Under the pieces are notes generated by a model, which was not told the origin of the DNA, ran no database searches, and saw nothing but the letters and a program-made list of their open reading frames with translations. DNA of 60,000 nt. It comes from Strigamia acuminata (lineage: Eukaryota; Arthropoda; Chilopoda; Geophilomorpha; Linotaeniidae). Position numbers and translations under genes: made by a program. Location: contig OX442324.1 in assembly GCA_949358305.1 (NCBI GenBank), forward strand, positions 9,461,601-9,521,600, written 5' to 3'. Each line of letters starts with the position of its first letter. Position 1 is the stretch's first letter. Shown here piece after piece: positions 52,517 to 60,000 of this stretch.

Positions 52517-53878
52517 TTAAGGCTGGTTTTCCTCCTTTTCGAATGGGATCAACTTCTCGTGTAAGATCTCGTACACTATACGCTGGCGCAAATCGATGGG
52601 ATGGCCATGGCGCATGTTGTCCCTGTCTTCGATATATCGGCGGGCAAAGTATAAGATAGTGGGCCCGCAGCTATCGCCGTCAAGCTGTTGCATGCGGGGC
52701 GGGTCCCACTTCTCATAGCCCCGTGGAAACACCATTCCAGCTCCGACAATACAATTATGCACTCGCTCCCAAGCAGGGCAACTAAAAGTGAGAACCCCGC
52801 TCGGATCGTAAAGCGTTACCTGTGTTGGAAATTTGGTCCAATCGACCACAAACAATTGCCAGTGATCGATTTCTGGTATCGGGAAAATCCAAACTGACTT
52901 CCCATAATGGTCATGGGTTTTCTTCATCCATCGCCTCGCCTCTGGGAACCGCTTAGAGTCCAATATCATCTCGACAAAATCATATCTGACTGCCCATACT
53001 CGTTCGTTAAATTTTGCGAGCATCCGCAAATAATGGTCAATCACACTTGGATGAACCCAAGCCCTTTCACCTGGCGCAAGATGTCCAAGAGACGCCATTT
53101 CACTGTTGGTTATTATTATGGACGGGTCATCTGACATGGTGATCGCTGTTTCGTGCTTTGGTCGGTAACTTAAAGCTACTGTCGCTTCCAACGCCTCCAT
53201 CTGTTGGTTTCCTTGCAACCGAACGCGATAAAGCACCAATTCCTTGGGCAAAATCACACATGGGTCCAATTTGGATTCCCTGCGCCCGAGTACTGTCGCT
53301 CGTTGGATGTTGCGACGAATCTTAGCCTCGTGTTGCAACAGCTTATCTGCTGCTCGAAACCATGCTTCGAACACCAAACGTCCATCAAGGCCTTTCAGAC
53401 CTTTTTTCCTCACTTCTTCAGTCATACAGCGCTGCTCTAATCTTAGTTCGCCAAGGCGCTTTTCATTCCGAGAAATTGTTTTCTTCGCCTGCTTCTGAAT
53501 GACCTGAAGCCCTTTATCGGTGAATGCGCGTTTCTCCGCTGTATCCGCAGTTCGTCTTCTTTGCAGACAACGCTTACGCCGCGCTATTTTGTTTAGCTGC
53601 ACAGTTGTCAATGGTGCATCATACTCTTTAGGCCGCGCACCAAGCTCCTTTCGTTCGGAAAATGGGCGTTTAAATGTTACTAGCTCGGACAATGGTTTAA
53701 TAGGAATCGTTGCAATGTCTTCCTCCTCAGCCAAGACATCCAAATGCTCCAACTCTGAATTCCTATCATATAAATCGAACATCTGGGTTGAAACCCCCGA
53801 ACACACGGAAATATTGTCGTCTTCGTCTGAGCTGTCTTTCACGTCCATCCGACTAAATTTTCCCGTCATATCGTCCAT
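52517..53878 (-). CDS. Ulp1/SENP-like (C48) cysteine protease, third ORF of GypD
   Basis: 453 residues from an ATG at 53878, intact to a TAA. The C-terminal third is a Ulp1-type peptidase. Catalytic H339 (EIDHWQLFVVDW), D358 (TLYDPSG), Q398 and C404 (QLDGDSCGP) are all present, with Q six residues before C as in Ulp1. Family members cleave SUMO or related ubiquitin-like modifiers; the substrate here is unknown. Residues 1-60 are acidic (SSDEDDNISVCSG could bind SUMO, a guess). Residues 95-200 are basic and probably helical. The ORF lies between pol and the polypurine tract, in the env position, where GypA and GypB have nothing. Minus-strand TTATTTTTGCACATATTAG ends six bases before the ATG and looks like a splice acceptor, so expression from a spliced RNA is likely. 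It could be a captured host or transposon gene. Confidence 0.85.
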   Translation of the reverse strand: MDDMTGKFSRMDVKDSSDEDDNISVCSGVSTQMFDLYDRNSELEHLDVLAEEEDIATIPIKPLSELVTFKRPFSERKELGARPKEYDAPLTTVQLNKIARRKRCLQRRRTADTAEKRAFTDKGLQVIQKQAKKTISRNEKRLGELRLEQRCMTEEVRKKGLKGLDGRLVFEAWFRAADKLLQHEAKIRRNIQRATVLGRRESKLDPCVILPKELVLYRVRLQGNQQMEALEATVALSYRPKHETAITMSDDPSIIITNSEMASLGHLAPGERAWVHPSVIDHYLRMLAKFNERVWAVRYDFVEMILDSKRFPEARRWMKKTHDHYGKSVWIFPIPEIDHWQLFVVDWTKFPTQVTLYDPSGVLTFSCPAWERVHNCIVGAGMVFPRGYEKWDPPRMQQLDGDSCGPTILYFARRYIEDRDNMRHGHPIDLRQRIVYEILHEKLIPFEKEENQP

Positions 53879-54441
53879 TCAAGTCTAATATGTGCAAAAA
53901 TAAATTAAATTCATTAATTAAAATTCAATAATGGCCAATACAGTTCATGTTCACAATCAATTTGTCTAAATTTCATTAGATTTCTAACTTTATACAATAT
54001 TCAAATTATTTCATCTAAACCAATTAAATATTCATAGCTATTTCTATTAAATTTCAAAATTAAATGCTAAGTTAACATTTCGAAAAATGTGCTAAGTTCA
54101 CTTTATTCGCTGGAAAAATGGCGATAGATTCGTTTCGTTTCGTTCACTTTCGGGACTTTTATTAATATCTTCCAAAATCCATGAACAATGTCTTAAATCT
54201 CTTCAAATCATCAAGTAAATTCAAGTTATTCTTAGTTCACTGCAAATAACTTGCGTTCGCCTCAAAAAACAAGAAAATACAACATCAAAATCACATCACG
54301 TCTCGCCTACGTTCATTTCAACTTTCGTCAAACAAAAGTACCTACTTTCACCAAAACTACACAAAATCCTCGTCAATCACGTCTCGAATAACAGCAATTC
54401 CCTTTGCTCACTGCAAATAACTTGCGTTCACTCAAGGAAAG
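53879..54441 (-). other. GypD spacer between pol and Ulp1-like ORF
   Basis: 563 bp, AT-rich. After pol it carries GAGTGAACGCAAGTTATTTGC-like DNA, twice (near 54240 and 54415), related to the post-pol motif of GypA and GypB. It ends with a splice-acceptor-like AG at 53885. Confidence 0.5.
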
Positions 54442-57400
54442 CTAGTAAAATGCAGTGTAATCCTGGCGTGGTTGCGATCTAAGTCGTCGTGACCGGAAAT
54501 CACTTTCAGCAGGACGTCGCGCATGCGTATCAGCGCTAACAGCACTTGCGACACCTGGTGATGGTTTCTGCGACCGATTCTTCTTGTTTTCGTCTGGCGA
54601 CGACTTTAGCAACTGATTTTGCTTGCTTTTCTCATCTTCTTCTTTCACTCGACGTTCCTCAATTTCTTTCGGCCCGTAGAGTGCCTTCAATCGTTCCCTC
54701 TCAGTTGGAACCGGGAAATCCGACGTTTTGTTTTCAGATTCAAAGAGTGATTTTAATGATATCTGGTCCTCGTCAGTAATAAACCTTTCCTTCGCACCTA
54801 ATTTAGGCTTATCTCGCGAATCATCGTCCTTCTTCACAATTTCCGCATTTTGATCGTCTTTTTGCGAACTTCCTTGCACTTCATCAGAAAATGTTACTTT
54901 CTTCGGTGGTAAATCCTGCAGAATAGTTTCTGGAATTTCCTCTCGCGGCTTATATGGTTTTAAACGCTCAACATTGACAATACTAGTTTTCTTTCCTGAT
55001 GAATTCCTTACTTCATAATCGTTTGGCGCTGTGCGTCTAACTATTTCATATGGTCCAGAAAATGGCGGCAGGAGTTTTTCGCTTAACCCTATTTTCCTAT
55101 TCGGGGTTTTCAAGTAAACTAATTCCCCTGGTTCGAATTCCACCACAATTCTGTCCAAATCAAATCTTCTCTTGCTCTTTTCACTCTGCCATTCTAGTCT
55201 TTCGTTGGCAATTTTCCGCATCTCCCGCATAAATCTAGAAGTGCGAAGAGTGAATTCCTTTCGAGGAAGGTTCAAGTTCACATCCACACTCAAATCAACT
55301 TCATAACCTTTCAACAAATAATATGGGGTATATCCAGTTGTTTCATGGACTGCTGAATTATAGGAGAAAATGACAAATGGTAAAAATTCATCCCAATCTG
55401 TGTGATCTTTATTAGTATAACATGTCAACATTTTGGCAAACGTTGCATTAAATCTTTCCGTCAACCCGTTGGTTCTTGGGTGGTATCCGGAAGTAGATTT
55501 GTGCTGGGATTTAAACAGTGCTGATACCTCATTAATCATTTCGTTCCTGTACTCCGTCCCCTGATCGCTGAGTATCTCGCGTGGACTTCCCTCTTTGAGC
55601 ATTACCTCGAATACCAGAGTTTTCGCTGCTTCCAACGCTGTACATGCTGGAGCCGCTCTAGCGATGACTGCACGCGATAAATAATCAGTGATGACAAAAA
55701 CAAATTTATTTCCACTATTTGAAACTGGAAAGCTTCCTAACGTGTCTATACCAATCCTCTCAAACGGTCTTGAGATCGTCGACCAAGGTTGTAATAAACC
55801 TTTTTGTGGAGTGGTCATTGACTTACTTCCTGCGCAATGTGGACAACTGAGAACGTAATTCCTTACGTCCCTGTATATCCTCGGCCAAAAGAATCTTACT
55901 CTAATTCTTTTCCACGTCTTATTTAGGCCGAGATGAGCACCTACGAGCCCGTCATGCATTTCTTCTAACACTTGCTTACGTAAATGCTGCGGTACTACTA
56001 AAAGGTTTCCTTCCATGTTTAGAGAATTGTAACTTTTCTTTCTAAACAACGTGTTATCCAGGAGAACGAACTGTTTTAAAGGACGTTTCCTGTTTCTTGG
56101 AAGTTGCTCAATGTTCTCCATTGCGGTGATGATCTCCAAAATTTTCTCGTCCTTACGCTGTTCGACAGGTAAGTTGAGTTTTTCGAGAAGTAGTAAGGGA
56201 ATAATTTCTTTTTCTTCCTCACCAATCTCTTCTTGGATTCGGCTAAGAGCATCTGCGTCCGTGTGCTTCTTGCCTGACTTATGCATCACATCGTAGTCAT
56301 AATCTACCAGTTGTAAACTCCACCTGGCCAACCTACCGTTGGGATTTTTCACCTTATTCAGCCATTGTAACGCAGAATGGTCTGTCACAATTGTAAATTT
56401 CCTACCGTAAAGATATGGTCTGTACTTGTTAATGCCGAATATTATGGCTAAACACTCTCTTTCCGTAGCTGTGTAATTCTGTTCCGCTGTACTTAATAAT
56501 CGACTGGCGTAACAAATCACATGTTCTTGCTTGTTAATACGCTGCTTCAGAATTGCACCGAGTCCATAGGCACTTGCATCCGTAGACACAATGAATGGCT
56601 CTGCAAAATTTGGATGTGCTAAAACTGGTACCGTGACTAAAGCTGTTCGTAAGGCCTTAAAAGCTGTTTCCTGTGGTGGTCCCCAATCAAAAGCTTCATC
56701 TTTACGAGTCAAGTTGGCTAATGGCTTAGATACGTCCGCAAATCCTGGAATGAACTTACGATAATACGAACATAAACCCAAAAACCCTCTCAACTGCTTT
56801 AAATTTGTTGGTTTTGGAAATTTAGCAACACTTTCCAAATTACGTGGATCAGGTGACACTCCATCAGAATCAACAATGTGGCCTAAATATTTGATGGTAT
56901 TAGTACCAAACGTACATTTGCTGAGTTTAACCTTCAAGTTCGCCAAACGCAGCTTGCTGAAGACAGCATCGAGATCCTGAAGATGCTGATCAAATGTTTT
57001 CGAAAATATAATAAGGTCGTCAATATAAGCTATACAGACCTTGCCAAGAAGATTACCAAGCACCTTATTCATCAGTTTTTGAAACGCTGCTGGGCTATTA
57101 CATAATCCCATTCCTAGGACATTAAACTCAAAATGTCCGCTTGAAGTGGTAAACGCTGTTTTTTCACGATCTTGTTCATCTATCTCGACTTGATAATATC
57201 CTTGGATAAGATCCATCATCGAAAAATACTGGGCCCCTGCCAGTTGGTCCAATGTATCGTCAATTCTGGGCAGTGGGTATACCATTTTCTTTGTGATCGC
57301 GTTTAACCTCCTCCAATCGACACAAAATCTCCATTTACCGTCTCTTTTCTTGATGAGTAGTACTGGTGCACTCCATGGACTTTCTGATTCCCTAATGACT

Positions 57401-58476
57401 CCCATCTCAAGCAACTTTCTGGTCTCTTCTGCCTCTACTTCTTTTTCCGCGATTGAACGTCTATAAGGCTGCAAATGTATTGGATCATGGTCCCCCGTAT
57501 TAATTTTGTGTTTAAATGTTGTTACTCTACCTAAGTCTTTGTCTGTGGCTGCAAATCTATCCTGGTTCTTTAGAAGTAACTGCTTCATCTGCTCTTGTTG
57601 GCTTTTGGTCATCTTATCTTTAGCAATCGAGGAGTCAAAGTCAAAGCAATGCACTGTCAACTCAACCGCTTTGGTTGAGGAGTCAGTGCAATACACTTGC
57701 TTCTCATCCAACAACCCAATTTCGATAATGTAATACGCCTTACCAATTGCAGATTTCTCCTTCAGAAAGACTGATTTGTTTGTTGGATTAGCCACACGCA
57801 GAACTCCTTTACCATACTCAAAATTTGTTAATGTTTTACAACACAAAATTCCAAACCTATCTATTACGTTTCCTAGAGGTTCCATAAACATTTCTGTGGT
57901 TAGCTTTGTATTTAAATAAACTGGTATAACGCATTCATGCATTGGTGGAATTGAAATATTCTTCATCACTCTGGCGACATAACTCTGGTCCGAAAATGAT
58001 CTATTTATTGGAAAAACTGCTTCTTCTACTCCACTAACATTGTTCCGGCCCACAAAGATTTTTTGTAAATCATAATCGACGACAGTCCTCGTCGACCTCA
58101 TGAATGGATCCCCCAATAAAAGCTGATGATGAAATCCTGACACTATTAACACTTCCACTCTATAGGTCAGTTTTCCAATTGCAATGTTCATTTTTGTTTT
58201 ACCCACTGGAACTACCAAATCCTTTCCTATCCCACGTAGCCTAATGTTAGGGCTGGGTGAATAATCCAATTGAAGGGCTACTGCCACTTCTTCGCTTAGC
58301 AGGTTTCGTTTGGCTCCAGTGTCCATTACCGCTTTTATTTCCATTTCTTTTACAATTACTGGGATTTCCAACAATGACTCCGATACCTGAACGTCAATTA
58401 TAATTATCTTACTCTTCTTCTTTTGTCTTTTCCTTTTCTTTGGGTAGCAACAATTTCTCTGTGGCCGTCCAACTAG
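54442..58476 (-). CDS. pol: GypD Pol (protease, RT, RNase H, integrase)
   Basis: The frame is -1 to gag and open through the gag stop; the 1310 residues counted from TTG at 58374 have no ATG start, so it relies on frameshifting. It has protease (VMDTGAKRNLL), RT (PLPRIDDTLDQL, then YIDD in AYIDDLIIFSK), RNase H (STDAS, TDHSALQWL), H2C2 finger (HDGLVGAHLG, CPHC), integrase core (GIDTLGSF, LSDQGTEY, TNGLTERFN) and a GPY/F-like module (FSGPYEIVRR). The tail beyond it is longer and more charged than in GypA and ends RQDYTAFY. The N-terminal linker has a strong basic cluster, PKKRKRQKKKSK, which could be a nuclear localisation signal. No breaks are seen. Confidence 0.93.
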   Translation of the reverse strand, partial: LVGRPQRNCCYPKKRKRQKKKSKIIIIDVQVSESLLEIPVIVKEMEIKAVMDTGAKRNLLSEEVAVALQLDYSPSPNIRLRGIGKDLVVPVGKTKMNIAIGKLTYRVEVLIVSGFHHQLLLGDPFMRSTRTVVDYDLQKIFVGRNNVSGVEEAVFPINRSFSDQSYVARVMKNISIPPMHECVIPVYLNTKLTTEMFMEPLGNVIDRFGILCCKTLTNFEYGKGVLRVANPTNKSVFLKEKSAIGKAYYIIEIGLLDEKQVYCTDSSTKAVELTVHCFDFDSSIAKDKMTKSQQEQMKQLLLKNQDRFAATDKDLGRVTTFKHKINTGDHDPIHLQPYRRSIAEKEVEAEETRKLLEMGVIRESESPWSAPVLLIKKRDGKWRFCVDWRRLNAITKKMVYPLPRIDDTLDQLAGAQYFSMMDLIQGYYQVEIDEQDREKTAFTTSSGHFEFNVLGMGLCNSPAAFQKLMNKVLGNLLGKVCIAYIDDLIIFSKTFDQHLQDLDAVFSKLRLANLKVKLSKCTFGTNTIKYLGHIVDSDGVSPDPRNLESVAKFPKPTNLKQLRGFLGLCSYYRKFIPGFADVSKPLANLTRKDEAFDWGPPQETAFKALRTALVTVPVLAHPNFAEPFIVSTDASAYGLGAILKQRINKQEHVICYASRLLSTAEQNYTATERECLAIIFGINKYRPYLYGRKFTIVTDHSALQWLNKVKNPNGRLARWSLQLVDYDYDVMHKSGKKHTDADALSRIQEEIGEEEKEIIPLLLLEKLNLPVEQRKDEKILEIITAMENIEQLPRNRKRPLKQFVLLDNTLFRKKSYNSLNMEGNLLVVPQHLRKQVLEEMHDGLVGAHLGLNKTWKRIRVRFFWPRIYRDVRNYVLSCPHCAGSKSMTTPQKGLLQPWSTISRPFERIGIDTLGSFPVSNSGNKFVFVITDYLSRAVIARAAPACTALEAAKTLVFEVMLKEGSPREILSDQGTEYRNEMINEVSALFKSQHKSTSGYHPRTNGLTERFNATFAKMLTCYTNKDHTDWDEFLPFVIFSYNSAVHETTGYTPYYLLKGYEVDLSVDVNLNLPRKEFTLRTSRFMREMRKIANERLEWQSEKSKRRFDLDRIVVEFEPGELVYLKTPNRKIGLSEKLLPPFSGPYEIVRRTAPNDYEVRNSSGKKTSIVNVERLKPYKPREEIPETILQDLPPKKVTFSDEVQGSSQKDDQNAEIVKKDDDSRDKPKLGAKERFITDEDQISLKSLFESENKTSDFPVPTERERLKALYGPKEIEERRVKEEDEKSKQNQLLKSSPDENKKNRSQKPSPGVASAVSADTHARRPAESDFRSRRLRSQPRQDYTAFY

Positions 58477-58482
58477 TTTTTC
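58473..58482 (-). promoter_or_regulatory. GypD -1 frameshift site, GAAAAAC-TAG
   Basis: Gag ends TCG AAA AAC TAG. The position and the -1 pol frame match GypA and GypB, but the heptamer G AAA AAC departs from the ideal at its first base. Confidence 0.6.
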
Positions 58483-59822
58483 GAATTTTGGGCCTTCGTT
58501 TGTCCCTGAGGATTAGGGTTTCCATCTTGCTGTTCACCTCTTCTCCTCTTTTTATTCCACTTCCAGCTGTTACTTCCACCTCTTTCCTGTTGCTGTTGTT
58601 GCTGTTGTTGTTGTTGCCTGGGTGGATTGTAAAACTCACAACTGAAATGATGATAACATCCGCATGAACGGTTATTAGAATTATTACTATTGTTAGTGTT
58701 ATAATTATTGTAATTAGGATTAAAGCCTTGTCTACCGCCTCTACTTCTACCTCCTTGATTATACTGTCCCCTATTCCTTATTGGCGCATACCACTGATTT
58801 TGTATCAATATCGACTCTTCATCCAGCAAATCCACTGACTCTGCTTCTAACAATCGCTGTTTTAACTCAGCGACTTCCGCTAACAATTCAGCGTGGGTTG
58901 GTTGGGTCCCCACAGTTCCACTCAGTTTACCTGCTGTTACCGGGATCGCCTTCTCGTCCACGATTTTTTTAAACGCCGCGAGTAGAACATCTGCTGGGTC
59001 TTTTACTTTATGACTTTCGAATAACTTAATTCTCTCTTCCATATCCGCCAAAGTCTTCGGGAATACAGTAATCAACATTTTTTGCATTTCCGGCTTCAAT
59101 CCTTGAAAAATGTAATTAATCTTCAAATTCTCAGGTAATTCTGGTCGCGCATAAGCACATTCGGCCAAGACCTTCTTCATAAATGCATCGGCTTTACCAT
59201 CTGAATGCCTCATAAAATGAAGAGTGTTCAATACATTTTCCTGGCTTTTCCTGAACTTCTTTTCGATTTGTGGCTTCCATTCTGTCCAAGTCCAGGTTGG
59301 ATTCGTTTTATATTGTTCCACAAACCATGCCAGTCCGTCAGTCTTAAGGGCTAACGGCAATTGCTTCACTCGTTCATCATCTGATGCTATTGTAGCTTCA
59401 TAAGCCACAAGCCATTGGTCAATGTTACCTTTTTCCGTATCATAACAAACAACTTCGCGCTTTTGTATCAAAATACCCTTGAGAAGATCAGTTAAAACTG
59501 TTGTTGGATCCGCCATCTTGGATACAGTTCCTTTTGATGTGGATTCCTTTAATTTTACTGGTGTTAACAATTCAAATACTGATTGAAAAGACTTTGATTG
59601 CGCAAATTTTAATGGGGTTGCAAAAACAAGTTTATCATCCAATGTGGAAGTATTTTGCTCAACCTCCTTTGTTCCAGGTTCCGACTGTGAAGTTGTTTTT
59701 CTTTTCCTAAACGCTACTTTGGAATCATCCACTGTGCTTACTAATTCTCTTTCTAATTCTTGATTCTTTAAGTCCAGTAGATTATCCGTTTGCGCCTGTG
59801 ATAACTTAACTGGCTGATCCAC
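58473..59822 (-). CDS. gag: GypD Gag
   Basis: 449 residues counted from a GTG at 59822; a TAA lies four codons upstream. The first ATG is residue 103 (59516, context AAGATGG), where MADPTTVLTDLL starts the capsid-like part. That part resembles GypA (YDTEKGNIDQWLVAYEATIA against FDPATGNIDTWLIGYEDTIA). The C-terminal third is N/Q/G/R-rich with a Cys/His patch (SCGCYHHFSCEF) that is not a canonical CCHC knuckle. As in GypA and GypB about 100 AUG-less codons precede the ATG. Confidence 0.9.
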   Translation of the reverse strand: MDQPVKLSQAQTDNLLDLKNQELERELVSTVDDSKVAFRKRKTTSQSEPGTKEVEQNTSTLDDKLVFATPLKFAQSKSFQSVFELLTPVKLKESTSKGTVSKMADPTTVLTDLLKGILIQKREVVCYDTEKGNIDQWLVAYEATIASDDERVKQLPLALKTDGLAWFVEQYKTNPTWTWTEWKPQIEKKFRKSQENVLNTLHFMRHSDGKADAFMKKVLAECAYARPELPENLKINYIFQGLKPEMQKMLITVFPKTLADMEERIKLFESHKVKDPADVLLAAFKKIVDEKAIPVTAGKLSGTVGTQPTHAELLAEVAELKQRLLEAESVDLLDEESILIQNQWYAPIRNRGQYNQGGRSRGGRQGFNPNYNNYNTNNSNNSNNRSCGCYHHFSCEFYNPPRQQQQQQQQQQERGGSNSWKWNKKRRRGEQQDGNPNPQGQTKAQNSKN

Positions 59823-60000
59823 TGTTAAGCCTTAAATTATAACTTCACTTTATTCACAGACCGCTTTAGTAACTCACAACTTTCACTAAACCTGAAACAA
59901 ACTTATGCACAATTAATTAACACTATTAGTCACTAATTCAAAGTAAATTTCAACAAAATCAAAACAATAAATTATTTTCTGAAAAATAATCAAAATTGAT
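59823..60000 (-). other. GypD leader (continues past window)
   Basis: AT-rich leader upstream of gag on the minus strand; no LTR or primer site is reached. Confidence 0.6.

Larger units (their letters stand above)
51534..60000 (-). mobile_element. GypD: Ty3/gypsy element with a Ulp1-like third ORF (runs off window)
   Basis: Minus-strand element related to GypA and GypB. On its own strand the order is leader, gag, pol (-1 frame), Ulp1-like ORF, polypurine tract, 3' LTR. The 5' LTR lies past 60000. All three ORFs are open, so it may be active. It sits in the 5' LTR of LTR-E. Confidence 0.9.

Noticed and set aside
52517-53878. Ulp1-like ORF as part of a Maverick/Polinton or Mutator-type transposon
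   Set aside because: No polymerase B, integrase of that type, transposase or inverted repeats surround it; it is bounded by GypD pol and the GypD polypurine tract. A captured gene is the simpler reading.
1-60000. tRNA, rRNA or CRISPR features
   Set aside because: No cloverleaf, rRNA-like or regularly spaced short-repeat pattern was recognised. Short repeats belong to satellites or LTRs.

Overview
The window is eukaryotic, most likely from an invertebrate animal (perhaps an arthropod). The evidence is AT-rich intergenic DNA, AATAAA-type LTRs, splice-like signals, and metazoan-style Ty1/copia and Ty3/gypsy elements. No host gene could be identified: essentially everything recognisable is a transposable element or a repeat, several nested inside others. 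Names used here: CopA, CopB, CopC (Ty1/copia); GypA, GypB, GypC, GypD (Ty3/gypsy); LTR-E (a gag-only long-LTR element).

Layout. CopA (1-4406, + strand) has one intact gag-pol frame and a 3' LTR. A degenerate LTR-like stretch (4407-5524, resuming at 13938) is split by GypA (5525-13937). GypA is complete, with 578-bp LTRs that look identical and a 4-bp ATAC target duplication. Next is a 1686-bp tandem repeat (three full copies from 14252, then a partial copy). The partial copy is split by GypB (19428-26947), which has 575-bp LTRs that look identical and an ATAT duplication but has lost its integrase. A 1-kb element with terminal inverted repeats (27777-28810) follows. GypC (about 29400-36301) is 5'-truncated and carries a large, probably spliced third ORF before an 818-bp LTR. 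CopB (36310-41100) has a forward gag and an inverted pol fragment. CopC (41179-45097, minus strand) is decayed. LTR-E (45489-51533, minus strand) encodes a gag-like protein and no pol. GypD (51534 to beyond 60000, minus strand) has interrupted the 5' LTR of LTR-E.

Most interesting points. (1) CopB and CopC both carry a methyl-CpG-binding-domain (MBD)-like module between integrase and reverse transcriptase. This is where copia integrases keep their C-terminal, sometimes targeting, region. (2) GypD carries a third ORF in the env position that encodes a Ulp1/SENP-like (C48) cysteine protease with all catalytic residues and a splice acceptor just upstream. (3) GypA, GypB and GypD share a gag-pol design: a long Gag extension without an AUG, then a -1 frameshift at GGGAAAC (or GAAAAAC) directly before the gag stop.

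How the parts work together. Each autonomous element supplies Gag, protease, RT-RNase H and integrase from its own RNA. GypB and LTR-E lack integrase or all of pol, so they would need enzymes from relatives; for GypB the intact neighbour GypA is an obvious candidate type of helper.
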